Assembly: GCF_009745985.1 (NCBI RefSeq)
Contig: NZ_WFIX01000175.1
Location: forward strand, 310,001 to 374,000
Direction of reading: 5' to 3'
Source: Microbacterium karelineae
GTDB lineage: Bacteria > Actinomycetota > Actinomycetes > Actinomycetales > Microbacteriaceae
DNA length: 64,000 bases
Shown here in pieces: positions 15,996-24,658 of the stretch (its first letter is position 1; the number at the start of each line of letters is the position of its first letter). The notes below the pieces were generated by a model that did not search any database, was not told the origin of the DNA, and saw only the letters and a program-made list of their open reading frames with translations. The translations under genes and the position numbers were made by a program.

Positions 15996-16040
15996 TGGAA
16001 TCGTCCGTGCGGCGAGTTCGGCGTCGCGGGCGGAACCTGC
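15996..16040. other. Right attachment site (attR) inside comM
   Basis: Read in the comM frame, the sequence changes from stop-containing phage DNA (TAA at 15993-15995) to N-R-PCGEFGVAGGTCTCSPTEVRRY, where comM proteins have NPCPCG. Identity with the host gene therefore begins near 16004-16006, in the codons of the second Cys-Pro-Cys-Gly. The core must start at or after that point; its right limit needs the left junction, which is outside the window. Confidence 0.75.
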
Positions 16041-16469
16041 ACCTGCTCGCCGACCGAGGTGCGCCGGTACGCGAGCAAGATCTCGGGGCCGCTGCTCGAC
16101 CGGGTCGACATCGACCTGCGGATGCGCCGGGTCTCGCGCCTCGACGACGGCGGATCCGGCGTGTCGAGCCAGGAGGCTCGGGGGCGAGTGCGCGCCGCCC
16201 GCGAGCGCGCGGCGGCGCGGCTCGCCGAGACGCCATGGCGCACGAACGCCGACGCGAGCGGATCCTGGCTGCGCGATGGCCCCTGCGCTCTGAGCGGACC
16301 GGCGCGGCAGACCCTCGACGGCGCCCTGCATCGGGGGCTGATCACGCTGCGCGCCTACGACCGCGTGCTGCGCGTCGCGTGGACGATCGCCGACCTCGCG
16401 GGGCGCGCGGCGCCGAACCCGACGGACGTCGGCCGAGCGCTCTTCCTCAAGAAGGGGGTGTCAGCATGA
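16005..16469 (+). pseudogene. comM: 3' part of comM/yifB (Mg-chelatase-like ATPase), cut by prophage
   Basis: The frame encodes the C-terminal part of ComM/YifB: CTCSPTEVRRYASKISGPLLDRVDIDL, the arginine-finger region, and the C-terminal domain with LRAYDRVLRVAWTIADLAG. Full proteins are about 500 residues with the AAA+ core and Walker motifs upstream; those are absent here because a prophage occupies the junction. ComM is a hexameric helicase that promotes branch migration in natural transformation in Gram-negative species. The stop overlaps the dprA start (ATGA), so both were one operon. A GTG at 16059 could still start a 136-residue fragment. Confidence 0.9.
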
Positions 16470-17611
16470 GCCGCCCGCCGCTGATCGCGCCCGCCGCCCT
16501 CGACGCCGCCCGCGCGTGGCTCGGCGAGGAGCGGCAGCCCGAACGCGTCGCCCGCGTCGCCTGGTCGGTGCTCATCGAGCCGGGTGACCGCGTCGCGGGC
16601 GAGCGGATCGCGCGACTCGGCGCGGCGGGCGCCCTCGATGGTCTCGCGGAGGCGGCGCGCGGAGGAGACCGCGAGCTCGCGCAGGCCGTCGACCGCTGGC
16701 GCTCCCGCTGGGATCCCGCGCTCGTCACGGCCGCGATCGCCGAGGGCGCCCGCCGCGAGATGCGGCTCCTCGTGCCCGGCGATGCAGCGTGGCCGGAGGC
16801 GTTCGACGTTCTCGGCCCCCACGCGCCCGTCGCGCTCTGGGTGCGCGGGGATCCCGCGGCCCTCGTCGGCGCAGCGACGATCGGGATGGTGGGGGCGCGC
16901 GCCGCGACCCCATACGGCGAGCACGTCGCCGCCGATATCGCGGGCGATCTCGCGGCGGGTGGCGCGACGATCGTGTCGGGCGCCGCCTACGGCATCGACG
17001 GGGCCGCCCACAGGGCGGCGCTCAGCGCGGGTGGGCGCACGGTCGCCTTCGTCGCGGGCGGCGCCGACCGCGTGTACCCCGCCGGCCACGCGAACCTCTT
17101 CGCCCAGATCGCCGAGACGGGCGCGGTCATCGCCGAGTGCCCGCCCGGCACCACGCCCACGCGGTGGCGATTCCTCGCGCGCAACCGGCTGATCGCCGCC
17201 GTCTCCGACGCCACGATCGTGGTCGAGGCGGGCGCGCGCAGCGGCAGCATCAACACGGCCTCGCACGCCGCGTCGCTCGGACGGCCTCTCGGGGCCGTTC
17301 CCGGGCCCGTCACGAGCTCCACTTCGGCGGGGTGTCACCGGGTGCTGCGCGAATACGACGCCGTCTGCGTGACGAGCGCCGACGACGTGCGCGAGCTGAT
17401 CGGCGCCGCGGGCGAGCCCTCGCTGCCGGCGTACGAGTCAGCCGAGGCCGTGCGCGTCGCCGATGCGCTCTCGCGCCGCGTCCCGCGCGATGTCGACGCC
17501 ATCGCGCGCCGCAGCGGCCTCGCACCAGCCGACGTCATCGCGACGCTCGGCCTGCTCGGCCTGCAGGGCACCGCCGAGGCACAGCCGGACGGATGGGTGT
17601 CGACCGTGTGA
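16466..17611 (+). CDS. dprA: DNA processing protein DprA
   Basis: A 381-residue DprA/Smf protein that loads RecA on incoming single-stranded DNA. The Rossmann-like core begins with GMVGARAATPYGEHVA (about 140-155) and continues with GGATIVSGAAYGIDGAAHRAAL, RFLARNRLIAAVSDATIVVEA and SGSINTASHAASLGRPLGAVPG, all hallmarks. A C-terminal winged-helix part follows (ARRSGLAPADVIATLGLLGLQG). ATG 16466 overlaps the comM stop. With the prophage in comM, dprA is cut off from the upstream operon promoter and would depend on phage or local promoters. Confidence 0.96.
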   Translation: MSRPPLIAPAALDAARAWLGEERQPERVARVAWSVLIEPGDRVAGERIARLGAAGALDGLAEAARGGDRELAQAVDRWRSRWDPALVTAAIAEGARREMRLLVPGDAAWPEAFDVLGPHAPVALWVRGDPAALVGAATIGMVGARAATPYGEHVAADIAGDLAAGGATIVSGAAYGIDGAAHRAALSAGGRTVAFVAGGADRVYPAGHANLFAQIAETGAVIAECPPGTTPTRWRFLARNRLIAAVSDATIVVEAGARSGSINTASHAASLGRPLGAVPGPVTSSTSAGCHRVLREYDAVCVTSADDVRELIGAAGEPSLPAYESAEAVRVADALSRRVPRDVDAIARRSGLAPADVIATLGLLGLQGTAEAQPDGWVSTV

Positions 17612-17728
17612 GGCGCGCGCCCACCACGACCCCTCGGTCTCGGGCAGGCCAGCCGCCTTCGTCGTGCACTCGATCAGCCGCGGCGCGCCGCGGGGGTGCG
17701 CGCCGTGCGCCCGCGGCATCCTGAGATC

Positions 17729-18631
17729 ATGCTCCTGTCCCAGGCATCCCACGCGTTCACGGCGCATCTCGCCGAGGTGCGCCGGCTGTCGCCTGCGACG
17801 GCGCGGGCGTATGCGGCCGACCTCGCGGATCTCGCCGGCGCGATCGGCGACATCGAGCTGCACGAGATCGACCTGGAGCACCTGCGGGACTGGCTGTGGC
17901 GGGCGTCGCAGCGCGGCGACGCGCGGTCGACTCTCGCGCGCCGCACCTCCTCGGCCCGGGGGTTGTTCCGGTGGGCGCTCGACGCTGGGCACGTCGACGC
18001 GGATCCGAGCCTGCGGCTCGTGACGCCGAAGCGCGGGCGCACGCTGCCGAAGGTCGCGAACGCCGGCGGGCTGGACGAGATGCTCGCCCGCGCGGCGGTC
18101 GCAGCGGGGGAGGGCGACCCCCTCGCGCTGCGCGACCACGCGATCCTCGAGCTGCTGTACGCGTCGGGGATCCGCGTGTCCGAGCTCTGCGGCCTCGACG
18201 TCGACGACCTCGAGCTCGGCCGCGCGACGGCCCGCGTCCTCGGCAAGGGATCCAAGGAGCGCGTCGTGCCGTACGGCGCGCCTGCGCGGCGCGCGATCGA
18301 GGCGTTCCTGACCCGCGGCCGGCCCGCGCTCGCGGCGCGCGCCGACGCGGCGACGCCCGCCGCGTTCCTCGGCGCGCGCGGGGGGCGGATCGGGCCGCGC
18401 ACCGTGTACGACCTCGTCGCCCGCACCGTCGGCCCGATCGTCGGTTCCTCCGCCGTCGGTCCGCACGCGCTGCGCCACTCGGCCGCGACGCACCTGCTCG
18501 ACGGAGGGGCCGACCTGCGCGCGGTGCAGGAGCTGCTCGGACACGCGAGCCTCGGCACGACGCAGGTTTACACACACGTCTCGAGCGAGCGGCTCAGCGC
18601 CGCCTATCGCCTCGCCCATCCGCGCGCCTGA
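17729..18631 (+). CDS. xerC: Tyrosine recombinase XerC-like
   Basis: A 300-residue tyrosine recombinase with a core-binding SAM-like N-domain (1-90) and catalytic domain. Catalytic residues visible are R149 (GIRVSEL), H246 and R249 ([12 protein letters not shown]), H272 (LGHASLG) and nucleophile Y281 (QVYTHV). It fits XerC/XerD chromosome dimer resolution enzymes, and its place between dprA and the M23/rpsB genes is conserved in actinobacteria. It is therefore a host gene, not the prophage integrase. ATG 17729 fits homologues better than the upstream 17696 start. Confidence 0.92.
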   Translation: MLLSQASHAFTAHLAEVRRLSPATARAYAADLADLAGAIGDIELHEIDLEHLRDWLWRASQRGDARSTLARRTSSARGLFRWALDAGHVDADPSLRLVTPKRGRTLPKVANAGGLDEMLARAAVAAGEGDPLALRDHAILELLYASGIRVSELCGLDVDDLELGRATARVLGKGSKERVVPYGAPARRAIEAFLTRGRPALAARADAATPAAFLGARGGRIGPRTVYDLVARTVGPIVGSSAVGPHALRHSAATHLLDGGADLRAVQELLGHASLGTTQVYTHVSSERLSAAYRLAHPRA

Positions 18632-18799
18632 GCCTCCGTGCCTGATCCTCGCCCGCGTCGCGCGAGGCGAGCCGCGCAGCCAGGCGTTCCGAGGAGAGGC
18701 GGATTCACCGAGAGTCCCGCCGTAGCTCGGATTCGGCCTAGTGCCGACCGATCGGCCTCATCTCGGAGCGCCCCACCGCAGTCCAGGCATCTCCGCGCC

Positions 18800-19303
18800 T
18801 CAGCAGCAGGGGAGGAGGACCGGGCGCTCGAGCGCCCCGAGCAGCCCGAGTGGGTCGATGTACTCGCCGTCGAGGCGCGCGCCGAGGTGCAGCGCGCCGG
18901 GCGGAGTGTGTCCACCAGAGGCGAGCGTGCCGACGACGGACCCGCGCGCGACCGGATCCCCGGCGGACAGCTCGCTGTCGACGGGCTCGAGCGTCGACAC
19001 GAGGCCGCCGCCGTGGTCGATCGTGATCAGGGGGCGGTCGACGACCGTGCCTCGGAACGCGACGACGCCGTCGTCGGGCGCGACCACGTGCTCCCCGGAG
19101 ACCGCGATGTCGACGCCCCGGTGGCCGGGGCCGTATTCGTGCGACGGACGCTCGAACGGAGCGATCACCTGCGCGACGCCGCCCGGCCAGACCCAGCGGG
19201 GCCGCGCGTCCGGCGAGGCGAGCGCGGGCGCCGGAGCCGCGCACAGCGCGGCGAGGGCGAGGGCGGCGAGAACGGCGAGGAGGCGGGTGAGTCGGCATCG
19301 CAT
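18800..19303 (-). CDS. Secreted M23 (LytM-like) peptidase
   Basis: A 167-residue exported protein. Residues 1-30 are a Sec signal peptide (MRCRLTRLLAVLAALALAAL, cleavage near ALASP). The M23 fold follows: GPGHRGVDIAV (metal-binding His and Asp), a central VVAPDDGVVAFRGTVVDRPLITIDHGGGL, and ALHLGARLDGEYIDPL with the HxG-type final ligand. It probably cuts peptidoglycan cross-bridges or regulates amidases. It converges on xerC-like and diverges from rpsB, a conserved micrococcal neighbourhood. Confidence 0.85.
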   Translation of the reverse strand: MRCRLTRLLAVLAALALAALCAAPAPALASPDARPRWVWPGGVAQVIAPFERPSHEYGPGHRGVDIAVSGEHVVAPDDGVVAFRGTVVDRPLITIDHGGGLVSTLEPVDSELSAGDPVARGSVVGTLASGGHTPPGALHLGARLDGEYIDPLGLLGALERPVLLPCC

Positions 19304-19624
19304 ACGGCCACGGTGGCGGATCCGCCGCCGCGGTGTGGGTCGCAGCCTCGCGATTGTGGATGGATATCGCGGATCCGCCGAATGTGGACACGCTGAGTCC
19401 CGCGTCCGCGCGCGGATCGCGGCGGATCATGCTGTTACACTGGAACCCGCATCCCGGCCTCCGGGATGACTTCGCGTGCCTCAGCGACTCACGTCGTGTC
19501 TGCGCTCCCTCCGGTCCCTCCTCGCGAGGGTGGGAGTGCGTCGGGCACCAGGCTCGCCAGCGCATCGCTGGCATCTCAACCGCAGACGGCGCGCTCGCGC
19601 GCCCCGACACAAGGAGAACGGCAC
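19304..19624. promoter_or_regulatory. rpsB/M23 divergent promoter region and rpsB leader
   Basis: This 321-bp gap has no gene. It holds the palindrome GGCGGATCCGCC (19315-19326), a probable rpsB -10 box TACACT (19436-19441, in TGTTACACT) and a leader of about 175 nt. The transcript would begin near 19448, directly at a perfect hairpin (CATCCCGG, loop CCT, CCGGGATG, 19450-19468). Further stems follow, as expected for a ribosomal protein leader that could bind S2; that role is inferred. An AAGGAGA ribosome site precedes ATG 19625. Confidence 0.6.
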
Positions 19625-20539
19625 ATGGCCGTCGTCACCATCCGCCAGCTGCTCGACAGCGGCGTTCACTTCGGACACCAGACCCGTCGGTGGAACCCGA
19701 AGGTCAAGCGCTTCATCCTCACGGAGCGCAGCGGCATCCACATCATCGACCTCCAGCAGTCGCTGGGGTACATCGACAGCGCCTACGACTTCGTCAAGGA
19801 GACGGTCGCCCACGGCGGCACGATCCTCTTCGTCGGCACGAAGAAGCAGGCCCAGGAGGTGCTCGCCGAGCAGGCGACGCGCGTCGGTCAGCCCTACGTG
19901 AACGAGCGCTGGCTCGGTGGCCTCCTCACGAACTTCCAGACGGTGTCGAAGCGCCTCGCGCGCATGAAGGAGCTCGAGGAGCTCGACTTCGACGACCCCG
20001 CCGGCTCGGGCTTCACGAAGAAGGAGCTCCTGCTCAAGAAGCGCGAGCTGAACAAGCTGCACAAGTCGCTGGGCGGCATCCGCAACCTCACGAAGACGCC
20101 GTCCGCCCTCTGGGTGGTCGACGCCAAGCGCGAGCACCTCGCGATCGACGAGGCCCGCAAGCTGGGCATCCCCGTCATCGGAATCCTCGACACCAACGTC
20201 GACCCCGACGACCTCGCGTACCCGATCCCCGGCAACGACGACGCGATCCGCTCCGTCGCGCTGCTCACGCGCATCATCGCCGACGCCGCGGCCGAGGGCC
20301 TGCAGCAGAAGCACAACCCCGAGGGCGACGCCGACGCCGAGCCGCTCGCCGAGTGGGAGCGCGAGCTTCTCGCCCAGGGCGGCGAAGAGGGCGACGCCCC
20401 CGCCGCCGAGCAGGCAGCCGACGAGGCCCCCGCGGCTGAGGAGGCTCCCGCCGAGGAGGCTCCGGTCGCCGAGGAGGCTCCGGTCGCCGAGGAGGCACCG
20501 GCCGACGAGAAGCCGGCCGAGGCTCCCGCAGCCGAGTGA
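19625..20539 (+). CDS. rpsB: 30S ribosomal protein S2
   Basis: A 304-residue S2 protein. The core (1-235) has [50 protein letters not shown] and the [17 protein letters not shown] end. After residue 240 there is an acidic, Ala/Pro/Glu-rich tail with [14 protein letters not shown] repeats, typical of actinobacterial S2 and of variable length. S2 joins the 30S subunit late and contacts S1 or the mRNA platform. It is paired with tsf as usual, separated by a strong terminator-like hairpin. Confidence 0.98.
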   Translation: MAVVTIRQLLDSGVHFGHQTRRWNPKVKRFILTERSGIHIIDLQQSLGYIDSAYDFVKETVAHGGTILFVGTKKQAQEVLAEQATRVGQPYVNERWLGGLLTNFQTVSKRLARMKELEELDFDDPAGSGFTKKELLLKKRELNKLHKSLGGIRNLTKTPSALWVVDAKREHLAIDEARKLGIPVIGILDTNVDPDDLAYPIPGNDDAIRSVALLTRIIADAAAEGLQQKHNPEGDADAEPLAEWERELLAQGGEEGDAPAAEQAADEAPAAEEAPAEEAPVAEEAPVAEEAPADEKPAEAPAAE

Positions 20540-20545
20540 CCGTCG

Positions 20546-20580
20546 CGAGGGCGGGTGCCGACTCGGCACCCGCCCTCGTT
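20546..20580 (+). terminator. Strong hairpin between rpsB and tsf
   Basis: A near-perfect 15-bp stem (CGAGGGCGGGTGCCGA with its complement) and tiny CT loop, followed by GTTCT. It probably lowers tsf transcription relative to rpsB or stabilises the rpsB 3' end. Confidence 0.8.
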
Positions 20581-20658
20581 CTCGGCGCCACACGCGCCGC
20601 ACATCTGAATCACGAATCACACCTCCGGTACACCACCGACACCAAGGGGAAGCCACTC

Positions 20659-21486
20659 ATGGCAAACGTCAGCATCGCCGACATCAAGACGCTGCGTGAG
20701 CAGCTCGGCACGGGCATGGTCGACACGAAGAAGGCGCTCGAGGAGGCCGAGGGCGACCTCGAGAAGGCCATCGAGATCCTTCGCCTCAAGGGCGCGAAGG
20801 GCAACGCGAAGCGCGCCGACCGCGCCGCGACCGAGGGCCTCGTCGCCGGCACGACGCGCGACGGATCCGCGACGCTCGTCGAGCTCGCCTGCGAGACCGA
20901 CTTCGTCGCGAAGAACGACAAGTTCATCGCCCTCGCCGACACCGTCCTCGAGGCTGTCGCGGCCGCGGGCGCCGACGGCGTCGATGCCGCACTCCAGGCC
21001 GACGCGAACGGCAGGACCGTCGAGCAGACGATCGCCGACGAGGCCGCAGTCCTCGGCGAGAAGATCGAGCTGCGCGGCGCGTCGACGCTGAAGGCCGACG
21101 CGTTCCAGATCTACCTCCACAAGACGAGCAAGGACCTCCCGCCGCAGGTCGGCGTCGTCGTCGCCTACTCGGGTGACGACGCCGAGACCGCGCGCTCGAT
21201 CGCGCAGCACATCTCGTTCGCCGCACCTCAGTACCTCACGCGCGACGAGGTCCCGAGCGACGTCGTCGAGAAGGAGCGCGAGATCGTCACGGAGATCTCC
21301 CGCAACGAGGGCAAGCCCGAGGCCGCTCTCCCGAAGATCGTCGAGGGCCGCGTGAACGCGTTCTTCAAGCAGGTCGTCCTGCTCGACCAGCCGTACGCGA
21401 AGGACAACAAGCTGTCGATCCAGAAGGTCGCCGACGCCGCGGGGATCTCGATCTCCGGCTTCGCGCGCTTCAAGGTCGGCGCCTGA
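20659..21486 (+). CDS. tsf: Elongation factor Ts
   Basis: A 275-residue EF-Ts, the guanine nucleotide exchange factor for EF-Tu. The N-terminal UBA-like domain (IKTLREQLGTGMVDTKKALEE), the EF-Tu-contacting LVELACETDFVAKNDKF motif (near residues 74-90), and the C-terminal KIVEGRVNAFFKQVVLLDQPY are all present. ATG 20659 follows an AAGGGGAAG site. Length is normal for the actinobacterial form with two core subdomains. Confidence 0.98.
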   Translation: MANVSIADIKTLREQLGTGMVDTKKALEEAEGDLEKAIEILRLKGAKGNAKRADRAATEGLVAGTTRDGSATLVELACETDFVAKNDKFIALADTVLEAVAAAGADGVDAALQADANGRTVEQTIADEAAVLGEKIELRGASTLKADAFQIYLHKTSKDLPPQVGVVVAYSGDDAETARSIAQHISFAAPQYLTRDEVPSDVVEKEREIVTEISRNEGKPEAALPKIVEGRVNAFFKQVVLLDQPYAKDNKLSIQKVADAAGISISGFARFKVGA

Positions 21487-21504
21487 CGCGAAGCGCCTGA
21501 CGAC

Positions 21505-21542
21505 GAGGGGCCCGGGATCCGCGAGAGCGGCCCGGGCCCCTC
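21505..21542 (+). terminator. Hairpin after tsf
   Basis: Perfect 12-bp arms (GAGGGGCCCGGG / CCCGGGCCCCTC) around a 14-nt loop, without a clear U-tract. It ends the rpsB-tsf unit; a TAGCGT -10 box for pyrH lies at 21601-21606. Confidence 0.75.
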
Positions 21543-21656
21543 GGCGTCTCCGACGACGCCCCCAGGGCGTCCGCACAGCCAGCCGACGGACCCTCTGCGC
21601 TAGCGTGGGGGACGCTGCAGACAGCCCGAGACAGGGCCCGAGAGAAAGAAGTCATC

Positions 21657-22379
21657 GTGACCAGCGACGCCCCCGCACCCAGCCGCCGTGTTCTGCTCAA
21701 GCTCTCGGGAGAGGCCTTCGGCGGCGGCCAGATCGGCGTCGCCCCCGATGTCGTCGGAACGATCGCGCGTGAAATCGCGGAGGCCGCACAGGAGGTGCAG
21801 GTCGCGGTCGTCGTCGGCGGCGGCAACTTCTTCCGCGGCGCGGAGCTCTCGAAGAGCGGCATGGAGCGCTCGCGCGCCGACTACATGGGCATGCTCGGCA
21901 CCGTCATGAACGCCCTCGCTCTGCAGGACTTCCTCGAGCAGGCCGGCACCGAGACCCGCGTGCAGTCGGCGATCGAGATGCGCCAGGTCGCCGAACCGTA
22001 CATCCCGCGCCGCGCAGAGCGCCACCTCGAGAAGGGGCGCGTTGTGATCTTCGGCGCGGGCGCCGGGCTGCCCTACTTCTCCACCGACACCGTCGCGGCG
22101 CAGCGCGCGCTCGAGATCCGCGCGCAGGAGGTGCTCGTCGCGAAGAACGGCGTCGACGGCGTCTACACCGCCGACCCGCGCCTCGACGCGAACGCGACCA
22201 AGCTCGACCACGTCACCTACGGCGACGCCCTCGTGAAGGGGCTCAAGGTCGTCGATTCGACCGCCTTCAGCCTCTGCATGGACAACGGCATGAACATGCG
22301 GGTCTTCGGGATGGAGCCGGCCGGCAACGTCACGCGCGCCCTCCGCGGCGACCAGATCGGCACGAGCGTCACGCGCTGA
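21657..22379 (+). CDS. pyrH: UMP kinase
   Basis: A 240-residue bacterial UMP kinase of the amino-acid kinase family, making UDP from UMP and ATP. Motifs are [12 protein letters not shown] (P-loop), [11 protein letters not shown], the [18 protein letters not shown] helix, [19 protein letters not shown] and [13 protein letters not shown]. It starts at GTG 21657, 7 bp after GAAAGAAG. The rpsB-tsf-pyrH-frr order is the conserved bacterial one. Confidence 0.97.
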   Translation: MTSDAPAPSRRVLLKLSGEAFGGGQIGVAPDVVGTIAREIAEAAQEVQVAVVVGGGNFFRGAELSKSGMERSRADYMGMLGTVMNALALQDFLEQAGTETRVQSAIEMRQVAEPYIPRRAERHLEKGRVVIFGAGAGLPYFSTDTVAAQRALEIRAQEVLVAKNGVDGVYTADPRLDANATKLDHVTYGDALVKGLKVVDSTAFSLCMDNGMNMRVFGMEPAGNVTRALRGDQIGTSVTR

Positions 22380-22390
22380 CGCGGCGCGCC

Positions 22391-22410
22391 GCTCCCCGCG
22401 CGCGGGGAGC
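22391..22410. terminator. 20-bp perfect palindrome between pyrH and frr
   Basis: GCTCCCCGCG followed by its exact complement forms a strong hairpin 11 bp after the pyrH stop. There is no U-tract. A TAGAAT -10 box for frr follows at 22426-22431. Confidence 0.55.
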
Positions 22411-22461
22411 GGGTTCGCCCGTCGATAGAATCTCGTAAGTCCCTCAACGAATGGAGTTCCC

Positions 22462-23016
22462 GTGATCGCCGATGTTCTCGCCGAGGCCACGAGCCGCATG
22501 GATCGCGCTGTCGAGGCCGCGAAGGAAGACTTCGCCACCGTGCGCACGGGGCGCGCCAACCCCCAGATGTTCCAGAAGGTGCTCGTCGACTACTACGGCA
22601 CGCCGACGCCGCTGCAGCAGCTCGCGTCGCTCGCGAACCCCGAGGCCCGCACGCTCGTCGTCGCCCCCTACGACAAGTCGGCCCTCAGCGCGATCGAAGA
22701 GGCCATCCGCAACATGCCGAACCTCGGCGCGAACCCGTCGAACGACGGCGTCGTCGTACGGCTGTCGATGCCGGAGCTGACCGAGGAGCGCCGCAAGGAG
22801 TACGTCAAGCTCGTGCGCGGCAAGGCCGAGGACGCGCGCGTGCGCGTGCGCGGCATCCGCCGCCAGGTGAAGGACGACCTCGGCGCGCTCAAGGACGAGA
22901 TCGGCGAGGACGACGTCGTGCGCGGCGAGAAGGAGCTCGACGCGCTGACGAAGAAGCACGTCGACCAGATCGACGAGGCGCTCACACACAAGGAAGCCGA
23001 GCTGCTCGAGGTCTGA
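22462..23016 (+). CDS. frr: Ribosome recycling factor
   Basis: A 184-residue RRF that, with EF-G, splits the post-termination ribosome. Hallmarks are the [28 protein letters not shown] segment and the three-helix bundle with [38 protein letters not shown] and [11 protein letters not shown]. It starts at GTG 22462 behind GGAG. Its stop overlaps the cdsA start (TGATG). Confidence 0.98.
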   Translation: MIADVLAEATSRMDRAVEAAKEDFATVRTGRANPQMFQKVLVDYYGTPTPLQQLASLANPEARTLVVAPYDKSALSAIEEAIRNMPNLGANPSNDGVVVRLSMPELTEERRKEYVKLVRGKAEDARVRVRGIRRQVKDDLGALKDEIGEDDVVRGEKELDALTKKHVDQIDEALTHKEAELLEV

Positions 23017-24038
23017 TGGTGACCGGAGCGCCCGACGATGATCAGCGACAGGACGATCCTGCCGCCGATTCGTCGCGCGACGGCGACGACGCGACGGCCG
23101 GGTCGCTGCACGACCGCCTGAGCAGCGCGCGAGACGACTTCGAGCACCGCGTCGATCGCGCGCGCGATCAGTTCGACGCGACGAACGAGCGCATCAAGAA
23201 GCGCACCGGACGCGACCTCTTCGCCGCCATCGGGGTCGGGGTGCTCGCCGCCGCGGCGGTGCTCGCGTCGCTCCTGTTCGTCAAGTGGGCGTTCGCGATC
23301 CTCGCCGTCGGCATCGCCGCGCTCGGCGTGTTCGAGCTCACGCGCGCGCTCCAGGCGCGCGGGCGCCGGATCGACCTCGTTCCGCAGCTCATCGGCGCCG
23401 TCATCATCGTCAGCGCGGCGTTCTGGTTCCCGACCGCCGTGCATTGGACTGCGGTGTTCGTGACGCTCGCCGTCATCATCGTGTGGCGCGTGCTCGTGCA
23501 GATGTCGGCGCGCGATGGCCGGGTGTATGCGTCGATCTTCAGCGACATCATCGTCGGGTGCTTCATCCCGCTCTACGTGCCGTTCCTCGCGAGCTCGGCG
23601 CTCGTGCTGGTCCGTCAGGACGGCGGCGAGATGTGGATCATCGCGTTCCTGCTGGTGGTCGTCGTGGCAGACACCGCAGCGTACGCCACGGGCCTCTCCT
23701 TCGGCAGGCACAAGATGGCGCCGCGCATCAGCCCCGGCAAGACCTGGGAGGGCTTCGCGGGGGCGGCCGTCGTCTCGAACATCGCCGGCATCGCCGCAGC
23801 CATCTTCCTTCTCGGGATCCCGTGGTGGACGGGCATCATCATCGCGCTCGCGCTGCTCGGATCGGCGACCATGGGCGACCTCGGCGAGTCGATGATCAAG
23901 CGCGACCTCGGCATCAAGGACATGAGCTCGTGGCTGCCCGGCCACGGCGGCGTGCTCGATCGTCTCGACAGCATCCTGCCGTCGGCCGTCGTGGCGCTCG
24001 CCCTCTTCCACTTCCTGTCTCCCCTGGGGGCCGCATGA
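23016..24038 (+). CDS. cdsA: Phosphatidate cytidylyltransferase
   Basis: A 340-residue integral membrane enzyme making CDP-diacylglycerol from phosphatidate and CTP. Residues 1-65 are a hydrophilic extension (acidic, then DNA-ligand-like charged helix), common in actinobacterial forms. About eight membrane helices follow. The C-terminal signature MGDLGESMIKRDLGIKDMSS and LPGHGGVLDRLDS (about 285-318) holds the catalytic Asp residues. It is translationally coupled to frr and to the following DivIVA-domain gene. Confidence 0.95.
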   Translation: MVTGAPDDDQRQDDPAADSSRDGDDATAGSLHDRLSSARDDFEHRVDRARDQFDATNERIKKRTGRDLFAAIGVGVLAAAAVLASLLFVKWAFAILAVGIAALGVFELTRALQARGRRIDLVPQLIGAVIIVSAAFWFPTAVHWTAVFVTLAVIIVWRVLVQMSARDGRVYASIFSDIIVGCFIPLYVPFLASSALVLVRQDGGEMWIIAFLLVVVVADTAAYATGLSFGRHKMAPRISPGKTWEGFAGAAVVSNIAGIAAAIFLLGIPWWTGIIIALALLGSATMGDLGESMIKRDLGIKDMSSWLPGHGGVLDRLDSILPSAVVALALFHFLSPLGAA

Positions 24039-24604
24039 GCGACGAGACCCCGAACGCCGCGACCGGCGCGCCGTTCACCCGTGCACAGGGCCGGCAGCGC
24101 GGCTATGAGCCCGCGGCGGTGGAGGACTTCCTCGCCGCGGCCCGGGCGTCGTTCCAGGCCGGTACTCACGCGGTGACGAGCGAGTCCATCCGCACGGCCT
24201 CCTTCCCGCTCGAGCGCGGGGGGTACGACGTCGCCGGAGTCGACGCCGCGCTGGCGCGCCTCGAGGACGCGTTCGCCGAGCGCGAGCGCGACGCGCGGAT
24301 CCGCGAGGCGGGAGCCGAGGCATGGGTCTCCGACGCACGCTCCGAGGCGCAGGAGCTCCTCGCGCGGCTGACCAGGCCGCAGGGTCGTCGATTCGATCGG
24401 GTCGGCTGGTTCCACGCGGGATACTCGGTGGCCGAGGTCGACGCCGTCGCGGCGCGCGTCGCGCGCTACTTCTCACAGGGTGACCCCGTGACGGCCGATC
24501 AGCTGCGCTCGGCGGCGTTCCACACCCAGCGGGGCGGATACCGCGAGGAGCAGGTCGACGCCGTCCTCGACGCGGTCGTCCGAGTCGTGCTCGCCGTCCG
24601 TTGA
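24035..24604 (+). CDS. DivIVA-domain repeat protein
   Basis: A 189-residue protein starting at ATG 24035 (overlap with cdsA stop). It has three short repeats of the DivIVA N-terminal type: FTRAQGRQRGYEPAAVEDFL, FPLERGGYDVAGVDAAL and FHTQRGGYREEQVDAVLD, plus FDRVGWFHAGYSVAEVDAV. Such R-GY-xxVDxxL units bind membranes or place growth machinery in actinobacteria. There is no long coiled coil, so it is not Wag31 itself. It follows cdsA in many Microbacteriaceae. Confidence 0.85.
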   Translation: MSDETPNAATGAPFTRAQGRQRGYEPAAVEDFLAAARASFQAGTHAVTSESIRTASFPLERGGYDVAGVDAALARLEDAFAERERDARIREAGAEAWVSDARSEAQELLARLTRPQGRRFDRVGWFHAGYSVAEVDAVAARVARYFSQGDPVTADQLRSAAFHTQRGGYREEQVDAVLDAVVRVVLAVR

Positions 24605-24658
24605 CGGCCGCCCGGCGTTCCCCGCAGAATCAGATGTCTCGTTCAGGTAACAATCGGG

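Larger units (their letters stand above)
1..16004. mobile_element. Contractile-tailed prophage, right part (left end outside window)
   Basis: A continuous block of phage genes runs from head completion through sheath, tube, tape measure, baseplate and lysis to an accessory module, and stops inside the host gene comM. Sheath, tube, gpJ, gpI and gp25-like proteins show a contractile (myovirus-type) tail, which is less common in Actinobacteria than long flexible tails. Terminase, portal, capsid, integrase and repressor are not visible and should lie left of position 1. Frames are intact, so this is not an obviously decayed remnant. A tailocin cannot be excluded without the left part, but the comM junction and lysis block fit a prophage. 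Confidence 0.9.

Noticed and set aside
16059-16469. Independent 136-residue gene upstream of dprA
   Set aside because: It is clearly the C-terminal part of ComM without the ATPase core, so it is a truncated gene rather than a complete one.
15950-17611. A longer DprA beginning at 15950
   Set aside because: The upstream 172 codons overlap the comM reading frame and the phage junction and read as Arg-rich noise. ATG 16466 overlapping the comM stop fits DprA length and operon structure.
17612-17728. Small gene in the gap between dprA and the recombinase gene
   Set aside because: No start with a ribosome site or -10 box gives a plausible protein. The 117 bp look like a spacer.
17729-18631. Prophage integrase
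   Set aside because: The tyrosine recombinase lies outside the attachment junction, after dprA, in the conserved place of the host Xer-type gene. The phage integrase must be left of the window.
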